Below are positions 11,239 to 21,148 of a DNA stretch of 64,000 nucleotides, one piece after another. The position numbers were made by a program, and so were the translations under genes. The notes beneath the pieces were generated by a model, which did not search any database, had not been told where the DNA came from, and saw only the letters and a program-made list of their open reading frames with translations. Each line of letters begins with the position of its first letter. Position 1 is the first letter of the stretch. The stretch comes from Blastomyces gilchristii SLH14081 (lineage: Eukaryota > Ascomycota > Eurotiomycetes > Onygenales > Ajellomycetaceae): positions 1,157,104 through 1,221,103 of the forward strand of contig NW_003101677.1 of NCBI RefSeq assembly GCF_000003855.2, in the 5' to 3' direction.

Positions 11239-12459
11239 ATGGCGACCTCAACAACGGCTTCCAAGCCCGAACCGACACAATCAAACCCCTCGTCCTCAAC
11301 CCCCGCCGTACCACCACCGTCTCAACAACGCCTTCCACCTCCATTCCTCTTCCAAGGCCCACCGTCCCTAAACACCTCTAACCTCTCCCTCCCCCATAGC
11401 CTTCTGCCAGGCTCTCACAATTACACTTCACCACCCAACAACGCCACGGCTAAACCTTCCCTGGCAACCTCCGCCGCTCATCACATCCATCAACCCCCGC
11501 TTCTTCGCCCTCATTCAACCCATACTACCCCTCCCGATATACCTGCCGCTACGACTTCTTTCACCACTAAACTAGCCTCAGCCCCAGGCTCAACTCCAAG
11601 CTCCCCGCTGATGCGTGCATCCCGGTTATCTGCACAGGGACAGGGGCCCGGATTAGGTTATGGACTGGGTTATGGCACGGGAACGGGACTAAGAATGGGA
11701 CTAGGCAATGGAAAGAGCCAACACGGCCATTCCCAGACCCATGGAGATATGGACGGTAGTGCTCGTGGCGACGCAGATGCGCTGTGGCAGCAAATGCAAA
11801 ATACGCTCGCCGAGGTGGAGTTGAGCGCCATGAACGGTGATCATGTTTTCGGCACGCAGCACGCTAGGGCGCTGGAGGAGTTGAGGGATAAGCAATTGGC
11901 GTTGGCCCTGGCGTGGGCGCGGAGTGAGCCTGATGAAGTTGTGGAGAATCCACCCGTTGAAGAGAGTGCTTCTGCCACTCCTGCAACTGGTCCTACTACG
12001 ACAGGTAAGGGAGGTGGGACGGGGACAAGCGGGGGAGGTGGAGGAGGAGGTACGGGGGGCGGGGGAGGGGCGGAATCTATGCGCAAAGACTCTACTGCTA
12101 CGGCTATGGATAAAGGAATAAAAGAGAAGTTCATGAGCGAGACAACTGAGAGAGAGATCCTTCTCGCGCGCAAAAGGAGAGAGGCCAACGATCGGTATTT
12201 CGACCGGGTTAATAGTGGTGTTCTAGATGTGGTTGCGAAGCTTGAGGAGGTTGCATTGGCGATGAGGGTGGTGGAAAGGGAGAGTAAGGAGATTTGGAAT
12301 GAGACTGCTGATGATGTTGAAAATGATAACGATGTTGACGGAAGTGACCATGTGGATGAGGATGTGGATGTGGATGGACCTTCTGCTGCTGGCTCTGCTA
12401 CCGCTTCAACCACCACCAGCCGTCATCGCCGTCATCGTCGTGGTGCAATATCTGACTGA
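11239..12459 (+). CDS. Uncharacterised fungal protein with low-complexity and coiled-coil segments
   Basis: Single-exon frame of 406 aa beginning at an ATG in good context (gccATGGcg). I do not recognise a family. Residues 1-130 are Ser/Thr/Pro/His-rich and probably disordered. A Gly-rich stretch (GYGLGYGTGTGLRMG) follows. Residues about 180-235 form a charged, likely helical segment (LWQQMQNTLAEVELSAMNG; ARALEELRDKQLALALAWAR). A poly-Gly/Thr tract comes next, then a second helical segment (ILLARKRREANDRYFDRVN; VAKLEEVALAMRVVERESKE). The end is acidic Asp/Val-rich, followed by a basic tail RHRRHRR. The two helical blocks look like the conserved core of a structural or adaptor protein, while the linkers look fast-evolving. 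There is no signal peptide or membrane segment. Coding status is supported by frame length and the organised helical blocks; function is unknown. Confidence 0.7.
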   Translation: MATSTTASKPEPTQSNPSSSTPAVPPPSQQRLPPPFLFQGPPSLNTSNLSLPHSLLPGSHNYTSPPNNATAKPSLATSAAHHIHQPPLLRPHSTHTTPPDIPAATTSFTTKLASAPGSTPSSPLMRASRLSAQGQGPGLGYGLGYGTGTGLRMGLGNGKSQHGHSQTHGDMDGSARGDADALWQQMQNTLAEVELSAMNGDHVFGTQHARALEELRDKQLALALAWARSEPDEVVENPPVEESASATPATGPTTTGKGGGTGTSGGGGGGGTGGGGGAESMRKDSTATAMDKGIKEKFMSETTEREILLARKRREANDRYFDRVNSGVLDVVAKLEEVALAMRVVERESKEIWNETADDVENDNDVDGSDHVDEDVDVDGPSAAGSATASTTTSRHRRHRRGAISD

Positions 12460-13911
12460 GGATGAAAGAGAAAAAGGAAAGGATATCGGCGAATGAAGAG
12501 ACGTAATTTTGTTACAAAAAATAAAATCAGACAACCCGGTTAGTCGAACTGGAGAAAGTTTCTCAGTTCTACAGTTCCTCAATCTTCTCGATCCTTCTCT
12601 GTTATCTACCCAATCGCAGATTCTCAGCACTGGCAGCACTTCTCCTCCCATTGCCAATGGGGAAGGACTAACCGTTCATTCCATCACTCCTTCAGCCGAA
12701 GATGTGGCTTTCTCGGCAACACAACGATGTTAAATTACTTTTTATTTCTTATCAGTCGGTAGTGACGGAATCGATCTACGTTAGCAAGCATCATCCCCTG
12801 GCCAGTTTGCAGATCCCCAGGTAATATCGCACATTCTGTGGTATGGAATGAGACCCGGGGGGTACATATAAATGTACAGTACGAGTGAAACGAAAATAGG
12901 ATCACGAGGCTTTTCTCGAGTCACAGCCAGCCTGAGGACCCGGTTAGCCCCCCATACATACACGATTTTAGTTCCATTCGACGGCTTTTAAATGCGCGAC
13001 CATCGCGGCATCTTGAAAATGATGGTTCCCCAAATTAAAACCAGTCAAGCAAGGGGCAGACCCGCTGCTTACTTTAAGCTCCCAGCAAAGATGACTGCAA
13101 CATGGCATCATTTGTTGTCATCATTATTGTCATCAAAAGCCCCGAAGAAAATCGGGAGTCTTATGGTTCTTCTAGTCTTACTTTCGGATTGGCTACCCCA
13201 CCTCGTTTATTAATATTCTGCAGAAGGCTGAATTCGAAAGTAGGGTGCAGCCCTTTTTCCCTTTTTTCATCCCCGTTGTGCCGCCTACGTAACATGATTC
13301 TTACCTATAATGTCAAATCCTTGACTCGCCTGGGCAAATCTCTCAAGCAACGGATGGCATGTGATGGAATGGGCCGGCCCGTAGGCATGCGGGCAAGATA
13401 CGCAAGGAGTGGTTGGAATAATGCAGGGGAGGAGGTGATCATGGGGCGTCGGGAGAAGGGGAATTGAGGGTGGATGTGAATGAGGGGATGTGTTTCGTGC
13501 ACATCATGCAATGTCCATAGGCTGCACACGGTTGATTAATACTGTATACCACTCGGAAATGTTAGAATGAGGGAACCGTTATAGATAGTATAATCCGATT
13601 TTTTTGACGTTAAAAATGGGCCGGAATGATGAAACGAATTTACATATCCAGATTTATATATAAGCTTCTTTTCGTTGCTGTAAATAATTCAATCGAAACA
13701 GCACGTCATACACATACAGATTTAAGAGCGACACAAAGGCCGGCCCGGGGGTATCAATTCAACCACCAACGCCGCAACACCAAAACCATACCACATACGC
13801 AAACGAAGAAAAATAAAAGAAAGCCATCCAGCCCTCACAAAAGCTCTAAATGATCCGTTAAACAAGAACATCCCAATTCCCTACCCCAATTCCTCCAATA
13901 CATCCATCAAA
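12460..13911. other. Convergent intergenic region, no gene seen
   Basis: About 1.45 kb between the uncharacterised + strand gene and MIC12 on the - strand. Short open frames exist (for example 13102-13467) but show no family resemblance and no splice continuity. Confidence 0.45.
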
Positions 13912-14485
13912 TCACCCTTCCCTCCCAGTCCCCTGCACCCCCTCCCTCAACCCCCTAACCACCCTAACCCCCTCCTTAACCAACCCTTCCAATCCCACCT
14001 CCTGCACCCTCCTCACCCACCCCTCAAGCTGCCTATTCCACCTCTCCTTCGCCAAATCCATGATCCCAGGCTGTTCGCGCGGGTAATATCCCCTCCGCGC
14101 CATGACGGCGGCGATGGCGGCAGCGTCCTCCGCAGACGCGGTTCGTAGATTGGTACTGCTGGTGGCGTTGGCCGTGGTGGTGGGCAGCGCGATGGTGTTT
14201 ATGAGATCTATCTGCTCGCGGAGGAGGAGGCGTTGGTGGTGCCGGTTGGCGAGGTGGAGGTGGAGGGTTAGGGTTATGGTGGCGGTTGAGAAGGTTAGGC
14301 CGGTGAGCTGTGGGTTTTTGTTGGGGGAATGTTAGTTACTTTGGATGGGTTTGGGTTTGGGTTTGATTGTGATGGTGTCTATATGGTTTTGCTGGCTGGC
14401 GGGAGGAGTAGGTTTTCCCGGATTGGTTGTAGTGAGATGAGATGGAATACGGGAGGGAACTTACGAAGCCTTTGAGGAAAGCCAT
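13912..14485 (-). CDS. MIC12: MICOS complex subunit MIC12 (AIM5-like)
   Basis: Exon 1 is 14465-14485 (MAFLKGF) and exon 2 is 13912-14307, split by a 157-nt phase-0 intron (donor GTAAGT, branch CTAAC, acceptor CAG). The product is 138 aa. An N-terminal hydrophobic segment (LTGLTFSTATITLTLHLHLA) would anchor it in the mitochondrial inner membrane. The family's conserved soluble part follows: GYYPREQPGIMDLAKERWNR, then QLEGWVRRVQEVG. MIC12 bridges the MIC60 and MIC10 subcomplexes of the MICOS cristae-junction organiser. The first exon of seven codons is short, but a strong donor and the immediate continuation into the membrane segment support it. The next gene, in divergent orientation, also encodes a mitochondrial protein. 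Confidence 0.85.
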
Positions 14486-15148
14486 TCTTGTGCTCTTGGG
14501 TATTTAAGGTGTCTTGCTATTCTCTGGCTGAAGGGGCTTTCTCCCTTGGTATATGTAAAAGCAGTTTTTCTAGAGCGTAAAGAGCTTGATGGAGTTCAAG
14601 CAGAAATTACTGGTGTGAGCTCCTTGCTCTTCCCCCACCTGCAGGATATTGTTTCAATAGATATTGAGTGAGAAGCTTTAAAGCAATATCGTTCGGTCCA
14701 GAGGTGCCAGAAACACACAAAAACCGCACCGAAATGTCATAGAAATAAATATTGCTGCTAAGAATAGTTCAGTATTGTTAAATCATAGTTTGTTTCTTGT
14801 ATTTATCAGTTGTCGCTGTCTCTGCTCCGATTGGCTGGATCCCTTCAATGATTCTTCCGGCTTCAAATTTCTCCAACGTCAACTCTCCAAAACACTCAGA
14901 CCACACACCAAAGAACAACAAACGCCAATCAACAACAATTCTACCCCCAATTCCTCAGTACAGCTACATTTAATCGATCGGGGATTGGGAAATATCCTCA
15001 CCCGCTCCCCAAAAGCCAATTGTCCCGGCTGTGTTTCCACTTCCCCGTTCGTTCGCACCGACGAGCAATCTTCCATCCATCCACTCGCCGCCTCCCCTCC
15101 CCGCTCTCCCACCTCACCTCCATAACCCCATAAACCCCAATAAAAACC
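14486..15148. promoter_or_regulatory. Divergent promoter of MIC12 and mitochondrial L17 genes
   Basis: About 660 bp between two divergent start codons, both for mitochondrial proteins. A C-rich, CA-rich leader precedes the + strand start. No discrete factor site is claimed. Confidence 0.4.
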
Positions 15149-16019
15149 ATGGCAGGCGGCCATATGAAATACCGGCATTTAAGCCGTGACTCAGCCCACC
15201 GCAAAGCCCTCCTACGAAACCTCGTCACATCGCTCTTCGAGCACGAGGCCATCACGACGACATGGCCCAAGGCCAAAGAGGCACAACGCATGGCGGAAAA
15301 GCTGATCACGTTGAGCAAGAAGAATACGGAGACGAGTCGGCAGAAGGCGCAGGCGGTGTTTTTCGTACGTGCAATATTTTTCTGTTTTTCTTTCTTGTAC
15401 TGTACTGGTGTCTGGAGTTGCTGGTATACCTACACATATATCGAGAGTTTCGACTCGGGGGGATGGATACCTAGCTAGCCAGTTGGTGTATTCAACATGA
15501 ATTGATAGCATCGGCTTGCGATTATTTTGACTATCTCGCAACATGCGGGAAATTATAACAGGCCCTACCTACACCATCGATTGCCATCTCCGAATAATAT
15601 ATTACCATGACCCTCCTCCAATTACCACCGGAAGAAGAAAGCTAACACAAAATCCCCGAAACCTCCAGAAACCCGAGCTCATTACAAAACTCTTCGGCCC
15701 CATCCGGGAACGCTACCTAAACAGGCCGGGTGGCTGCACCCGCGTCCTCCGCATCGAGCCCACCAAGCCCGACCAAGCCCCCTCCGCCATCCTCGAACTA
15801 GTCGACGGACCCAGGGACATGCGATTTGCCATGACGGCGCGGACGCTAGCCCGCAAGCGCGCGGAGGGCGATGAGAGCATGAATGAGATTACGGCGTTGA
15901 ATATATTGAAGGTTACGAGGTTTAGGCCGGATGGGGAACGGGCGTTGGAGAAGGAGGTTGAGAGGGTTGAGAGGGAGCTGGCGAAGAAGAAGAGGGAGGC
16001 CGGGGGGGAGGTTGATTAG
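15149..16019 (+). CDS. MRPL8: Mitochondrial large-subunit ribosomal protein bL17m
   Basis: Exons 15149-15364 and 15669-16019, joined by a 304-nt phase-0 intron (donor GTACGT, branch GCTAAC, acceptor CAG), give 188 aa. The N-terminal half has the bL17 signatures [40 protein letters not shown] and [10 protein letters not shown]. After the splice, [20 protein letters not shown] and [20 protein letters not shown] complete the ribosomal domain. A lysine/glutamate-rich helix ([19 protein letters not shown]) forms the typical fungal C-terminal extension. bL17m lies at the polypeptide exit side of the mitoribosomal large subunit. No cleavable presequence is obvious, which fits bL17m proteins that begin close to the bacterial start. 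Confidence 0.93.
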
Positions 16020-16707
16020 TGGGTTTTATTATTTTTTTGTCTGTTAGGTTTTTGCTTTTCTTGTCGATGGTTTGGGCATTTGTTTTTGGTACTTTTTTAC
16101 TTTTTCTTGATTTTTAATAGTTGCATGTTATGGCAATCTCTTCCAGTTTTGTATGGGTGAGGCTAGAGAAGGTGTTTTGTCTCTTCTTCTTGTTTTTTCC
16201 ATGCTTGCTTTGCTGTTTGACTCTCCCATTTTTTTTTTTAGAAAACTGACTGTTCCACGTATGTATAAAATTGCCCTTGTTTCGCTCGGGTGGTGTCGTT
16301 TTTTATATGTCGACTGCATTTTAACTATGAGATGAGATACATGCCGTATGTATGTAACTACCACTGTACATTATTTTGGGAGGGAAAGAATAAATAAATA
16401 TCACATTTTTATTTCAGATTAATGATTTGAACTATTCCAGCTTTAATTTAAAAAGATCTCTTCAGTCAACATTTATCTCTTGGCAGCTATTACCTTTCTC
16501 AGCTGTTGTGTCCATACATTAAGTTCCTTTCACTATAGCAGTTCATAAAAGAATTGGGTTAATAGCATCGATCATACAAAGTCTGACAGTGAAAAAACGC
16601 AAACTTGGCCATCGGAAAAAGCAAAACCGGGCAGATTGCTGAAAGAATCAAATCCGTGAAGAATTCATCATTGAGTCGGCTATCAAGGTGCTCTGTTGTA
16701 TCCAGTT
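16020..16707. other. Convergent intergenic region
   Basis: About 690 bp, T-rich on the + strand, between the ends of the bL17m gene and the unknown - strand gene. It contains likely 3' UTRs and nothing else that I can support. Confidence 0.5.
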
Positions 16708-18464
16708 CTATACCGCAGCTTTTGATGTTCCAGCTGCATGGCTTCTTGGTGACTCATTCAGAGATGGTGATTCATCATCAGATTCATCGATATTCATCCA
16801 CTCGTGGTTACTTATTCCTCGTTCCCGTGGGGGATATCCGTCAATTCGGAGCCAGCCAAATATATTCCGTGTAGCATTTTCTGATGCTGATTCGTCCTCG
16901 AGATTCAGAGCGTCGTATCTGATGGGTGTATTCATTGCCGGGTGCCGTTCCTGTAGATGGGCAGATATAGTGGTTTTAACGCACAATGGACGTACTAGTT
17001 TACCGTTTCGACAAGCCCAATACCAATCCGCATATTGAAGACCGTGACCAGTACACTGTGTATGTAGACGGACATCAATTTCAGTGTCTTCGAGTGCAGT
17101 GGTACCGAAAGGCATCCATGGAGACACTGGGCACTGACTATGCTGTTCTGCTTGGGTCAGATAGAGAAGTCGGCACTCATCTGATCGTAAAAGCGCCCCG
17201 TTAGTTATTAGGGGTTGGGAGACAGGTTCCTGTAAAAATGATTGTGTGACACCACACCATGATGCTGCATGGAGGTCAATCAGCATCAGGCCGAATCGAC
17301 CATCCTGGAGGACATCCTTGTGAGTACCCATGATTATGCCACCAAGCCAAAGAAAAGAAACCTGTGGGACTCGGTTCATCAGGATATGAGCAAGTAGATG
17401 GTCGTCCTCTACAGAGTCAAGAACGGAGAACGCAGACTGCAGCCATGGGCTTACAGTGTTGCAAGGGATTCCAGGTTCATAAAATACGCTTGACAAAAGA
17501 GTGCGTAGACCCCGTGTGTTGCAACTCAATGTTAAAAGCTTGTCCAGCTCCGGCACTATCTGCTTTGATATGGAGTCAAGTTGCTTCCGCTCAGTTGGCT
17601 CTGATATGGCTGGCTTGAGTCTTTGCCTCCTGTGAGAATTGGGTTTCGGGAGTGAGATCGGGTTTTTCTTTGTATGCAATGAAGGAAAAAACAATGCTGA
17701 AGATAGCGCCGCCAGGGTCTGGTCAACAATGTTGTGTAGATAGCAATATTCTGTGAGAAAATGAACTGCAGTGGTGAATGAAGCTGCGGTAGTTGACATA
17801 TGACAGAGGGGTTTGCGGCAGGCAAGGGTAAATTTCGCCCTTGTTTCCAAAACAGTCGACCACGGCGATCGGAATTTCGCTCCCTCCCATGTAAGGTAAG
17901 CCTGCCATCCCTCACCGGAAGACAAAACAGCGGCCCACCATCTGGCTGCTTCATCGTCGACATTTCCTATATCCACCATGACTTGGGTTTGCTCATCTCC
18001 CTTGTTGTCATATTCCACGTGCTTCTCAGTATAGGTCAGATGGGCTCCGGGCATGAGCTCAACCCATCGCGCTGAGAATATGTAGCTCCATGCCAATATT
18101 AGCACAGAGAGGTGACTTTCTTCGCGCTTAAACCATTTCCGATAGGTCGGATCCAGGTTTTCAGAGAGAGTAAGTCGTGTCGGGTGGTTGATAGAAACTG
18201 GTAGCTCAAGTCTTTTTTCCACAGGAGGCAGCTTGCATTGGTCCCGCGAGGTTTCCCAAATCGATGTTCCGGTCGCATAGAGGCATTCATACTCACATTT
18301 CAGATCCAGGTCATGGACCAAGGGAGGTACCTGCCGAACTGCGGGCTGGATGTGGAAACAAGTCTGAGGCAGGCTGGGTTCCTGTCGAGCACGCGTGTGA
18401 AGCCTTGTTCATACACGGTTCGGCTCTTTGCAGTACTTGGGCGTATAACATCTTCACGCTCCAT
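16708..18464 (-). CDS. Uncharacterised fungal protein (5' end uncertain)
   Basis: A 537-codon open frame from 18321 down to 16708 looks coding throughout. Tryptophan-rich patches include RWVELMPGAHLTYTEKH, DEAARWWAAVLSSGEGW and VSFLWLGGIIMGTHKDVL, and it ends with an acidic tail (NIDESDDESPSLNESPRS). No ATG begins this frame: upstream it runs open to a stop near 18413. A good ATG (context gccATGGag) at 18462-18464 opens a different frame encoding MEREDVIRPSTAKSRT. Linking the two needs an unusually short intron (donor GTGTAT, acceptor GACAG, about 35 nt) or a frameshift. Length and composition fit a conserved Eurotiomycete protein with no named domain; I cannot assign a function. Either the 5' model is wrong or the gene carries an indel. 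Confidence 0.6.
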
Positions 18465-19370
18465 GGCGGATAGTGTTTATTGCAAAGGGTCTGAGAGGTA
18501 GTATACCGAAGATGATAGAATATATTTGGATGCCTTTGTAGGAGAAATCAATACCTGAGATTTGGTCCAGCTATTCCAGAAATGATGGAAGCATGGAGAG
18601 GAGAGGGTGCACAGCAAGAGCTTGTTCATGTCTATCCATCTAGATCAGTCGATTATTCAACATCTCCAGCTAGCATATTTCCATCTAGGGGATATCAATC
18701 TACTGCTCAGCGGTTACGACTGTCTCTGGTGAAGGGCTCACAAAGAAATCTGCAAACGGCAGAATGGTGGGACAATTTTGATCAGAAATTGGAGGATCTT
18801 GGATATCTGTCCCAGTCAATGTCATTCCATAATGGATTTAGTGAGCTGGCACTATAATAAGTTATTTATTTACTTAGAGCCTCTCCTGGCCTGATGGATG
18901 TCCACTTCCCCCCCTTAGGACTACCGACGATCGATCAACCCCCTTTGATTAACACCGTTAATTTTACTATGCGCAATAGAGTGATTATTAGATAGTTATT
19001 ACTTCCTACACAAATAGATCCAAAATATCACACGGGCCGTCGTTGTTCCGCCAGGCCTCGAAAAAAATGACTGAGCCAGTTGCTTCCAAGAGCCCTGAAT
19101 AAGACATTGCTCGTCTCTTACGACACCGTCATTGCTCACTGTGGACGCGCTTTCAAGAGGCTCACCCATAGAACTATCATCAAATATGGGTAGAGTTTCA
19201 CAGCAGATGAAACTGCAAATAAGAAACATGCCTGTCTTCATTCAAGGACCAAAATCACCGTTCCGAAGGTCTACCGATATTGCACCAAACAAAGTCCAGT
19301 ATAGGATAAAGGATATCTCCTGGACTGGAATATGTCAGCTTTTACCCTAGACCATCCTATTTATAGGACA
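18465..19370. other. Gene-poor spacer with short open frames
   Basis: A + strand frame at 18582-18857 (about 90 residues, containing EWWDNFDQKLEDLGYLSQSM) and a - strand frame at 18999-19241 are protein-like in places, but I recognise neither. Either could be a decayed gene piece. Base composition is intermediate between the genes and the AT-rich relic that follows. Confidence 0.3.
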
Positions 19371-20640
19371 GAAGGAGGACTACAACTTCACAAATGATCT
19401 TACAATATGCACTTGACTCTGTATATAAAAAGAGGGTATGAAAGCTGAAGATGAATCCATACTTGAATTTTTGAATTGAGTTTACTGAAACAATTTGAAA
19501 TACAATTTGTATTTCTACTCAGAATGCAATTATGAGTCTATGACTCTCTTGAACTTACTAAATCAACAAGTTCCAATCCATCAGAGATAGACTGGGAATC
19601 AGTGAAACAGTTTTGATTTGCTTGTTTGATATAAACATGTGTCAAGTAAGTTATACTGTTATACATCAGCAATCAAAATGCCTCTGATAAAATTCATTAA
19701 TTTTTCATTGAATTCAGAAGCTGGTATCACTTTTGTATGTGTTGTGTGAACTTATTCATCTCATTCTCAGAGAGCAGAATATATCTCTGATGTGTCAAAT
19801 TCAAGATCTCTGTTCTTCTATAAAATATGTTAGATGAAAAGAGCTCTGAAAAAGATTCTGCTAAGTCTGACTTACGCTCAATGATGACAGCCATTTCCAG
19901 AATCTGTCATTTGATACCTTGTGTGTCCCTTTGCCTGGAAAATTGGATGCAGTGCTCTACTTTGAGATCATGCAAGTGTTGTAATTGAAGTATGCAAGTC
20001 TTGAGTTTGATAGAGCATAGAGATGTGAGGTTGTGCTGAAAGTCTCAGCTTCATCTTCATCATTTGCAAGAGACATGCTCAAGTGAACAGATGATGTTTC
20101 ACTCTGAAGAATCAATCAATGATTTCTGCTTTTATTCCAGTCAGTCAGATTCATGATGTGAACAATTCTGACCTTGATGACAATCTGGTTGTTGACATTC
20201 ATTTTTGATGGTTCAAAGAACAGTGTGGTGTAAAGGACTAAATAAAGTGAAGCGTGATACTCTCTTTCCTCTTTGACAAACTGTCCCTCTGGCATATCTT
20301 CCAGGTCCCTCTCTTACATGTATTATACAACAACTCTCAGTTCATGGTATAGTTCATTATCATGAATTGAACTCTAGAAACATTGGTGGTAATCTAGCTT
20401 GATTCAGTAAGTATCTTGACACGGGTCCACGGGTTCAGGGTGGTGTTTAAAAGAAAACTCAATTGACTGCTATATCTAATATGAAGAGACTTTCTCATTT
20501 GCAATTAAACTCAATGTGAATAACTCATTCATTGAACCCACTCTTAGAAAAAAATATATATAAACTGAATATTATTAAAAGAAAAGGGTGGGGGAGAATG
20601 AGAAAAAAGTGAGTCTATAATATTTTGTCTTTGCTTGTTT
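19371..20640. repeat. Small AT-rich, RIP-like relic
   Basis: About 1.27 kb of sharply AT-richer sequence, depleted of CpG and of GC-rich runs, full of TGA/TCA words and lacking any long open frame. It resembles the 50-64 kb block in texture. On the - strand around 20050-20250 protein-like pieces occur between stops (for example MNVNNQIVIKVRIVHIMNLT), suggesting a decayed coding element. I cannot identify the element type or see terminal repeats. Confidence 0.5.
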
Positions 20641-21148
20641 TCCTTGCTGTCATCAGTCAGCGCCAGAGGGACTCTGAAATAAACAATGACAAACACCTTC
20701 TGCTTTCTCACCCTCCCCTACTTTTGTGTGAAATCGAAGCACTAATAATCTCAAATTGACTGCTCCAACCTACGCGGTGCTACCGACTGAAGAGCCGGGA
20801 GGTAAACAACACCTCGAAGAAAAGCGTAAGAGTGACCCAGATCGCGCCAAATTAGCGCAACGCCTCGCGTGGAAGTGCTTGCCCACCCATTTTTTTTCTT
20901 TCTTCTGTAGCTCATCAATAGCCAGAAGCTATCCAGATACACCGCCTCTCACCACCACGAAACCACAGCACACTCCTGCCCAAACTCCAAACCACCCAAT
21001 TCTCATCTCGACATGATACAATGAAATCCGGTTCACCCCAAATATGTCCACCTACCCCATCACATTCAATCCGATGCCATGCCGTGCCGTGCCACGCAAA
21101 TTATGTAGGCAAGAAAATAGTATTAAGAGATATATGTAGATGGGATGT
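20641..21148. other. 3' flank of the R3H/SUZ gene
   Basis: About 500 bp of normal composition downstream of the R3H/SUZ gene stop codon. It includes a short tandem word repeat (atgccgtgccgtgcc) near 21077-21093. No gene is supported. Confidence 0.45.

Noticed and set aside
11841..12416. - strand Ser/Pro-rich open frame of 191 codons
   Set aside because: A shadow of the Gly/Thr-rich + strand gene. Its proline and serine runs are produced by the complementary GGN repeats.
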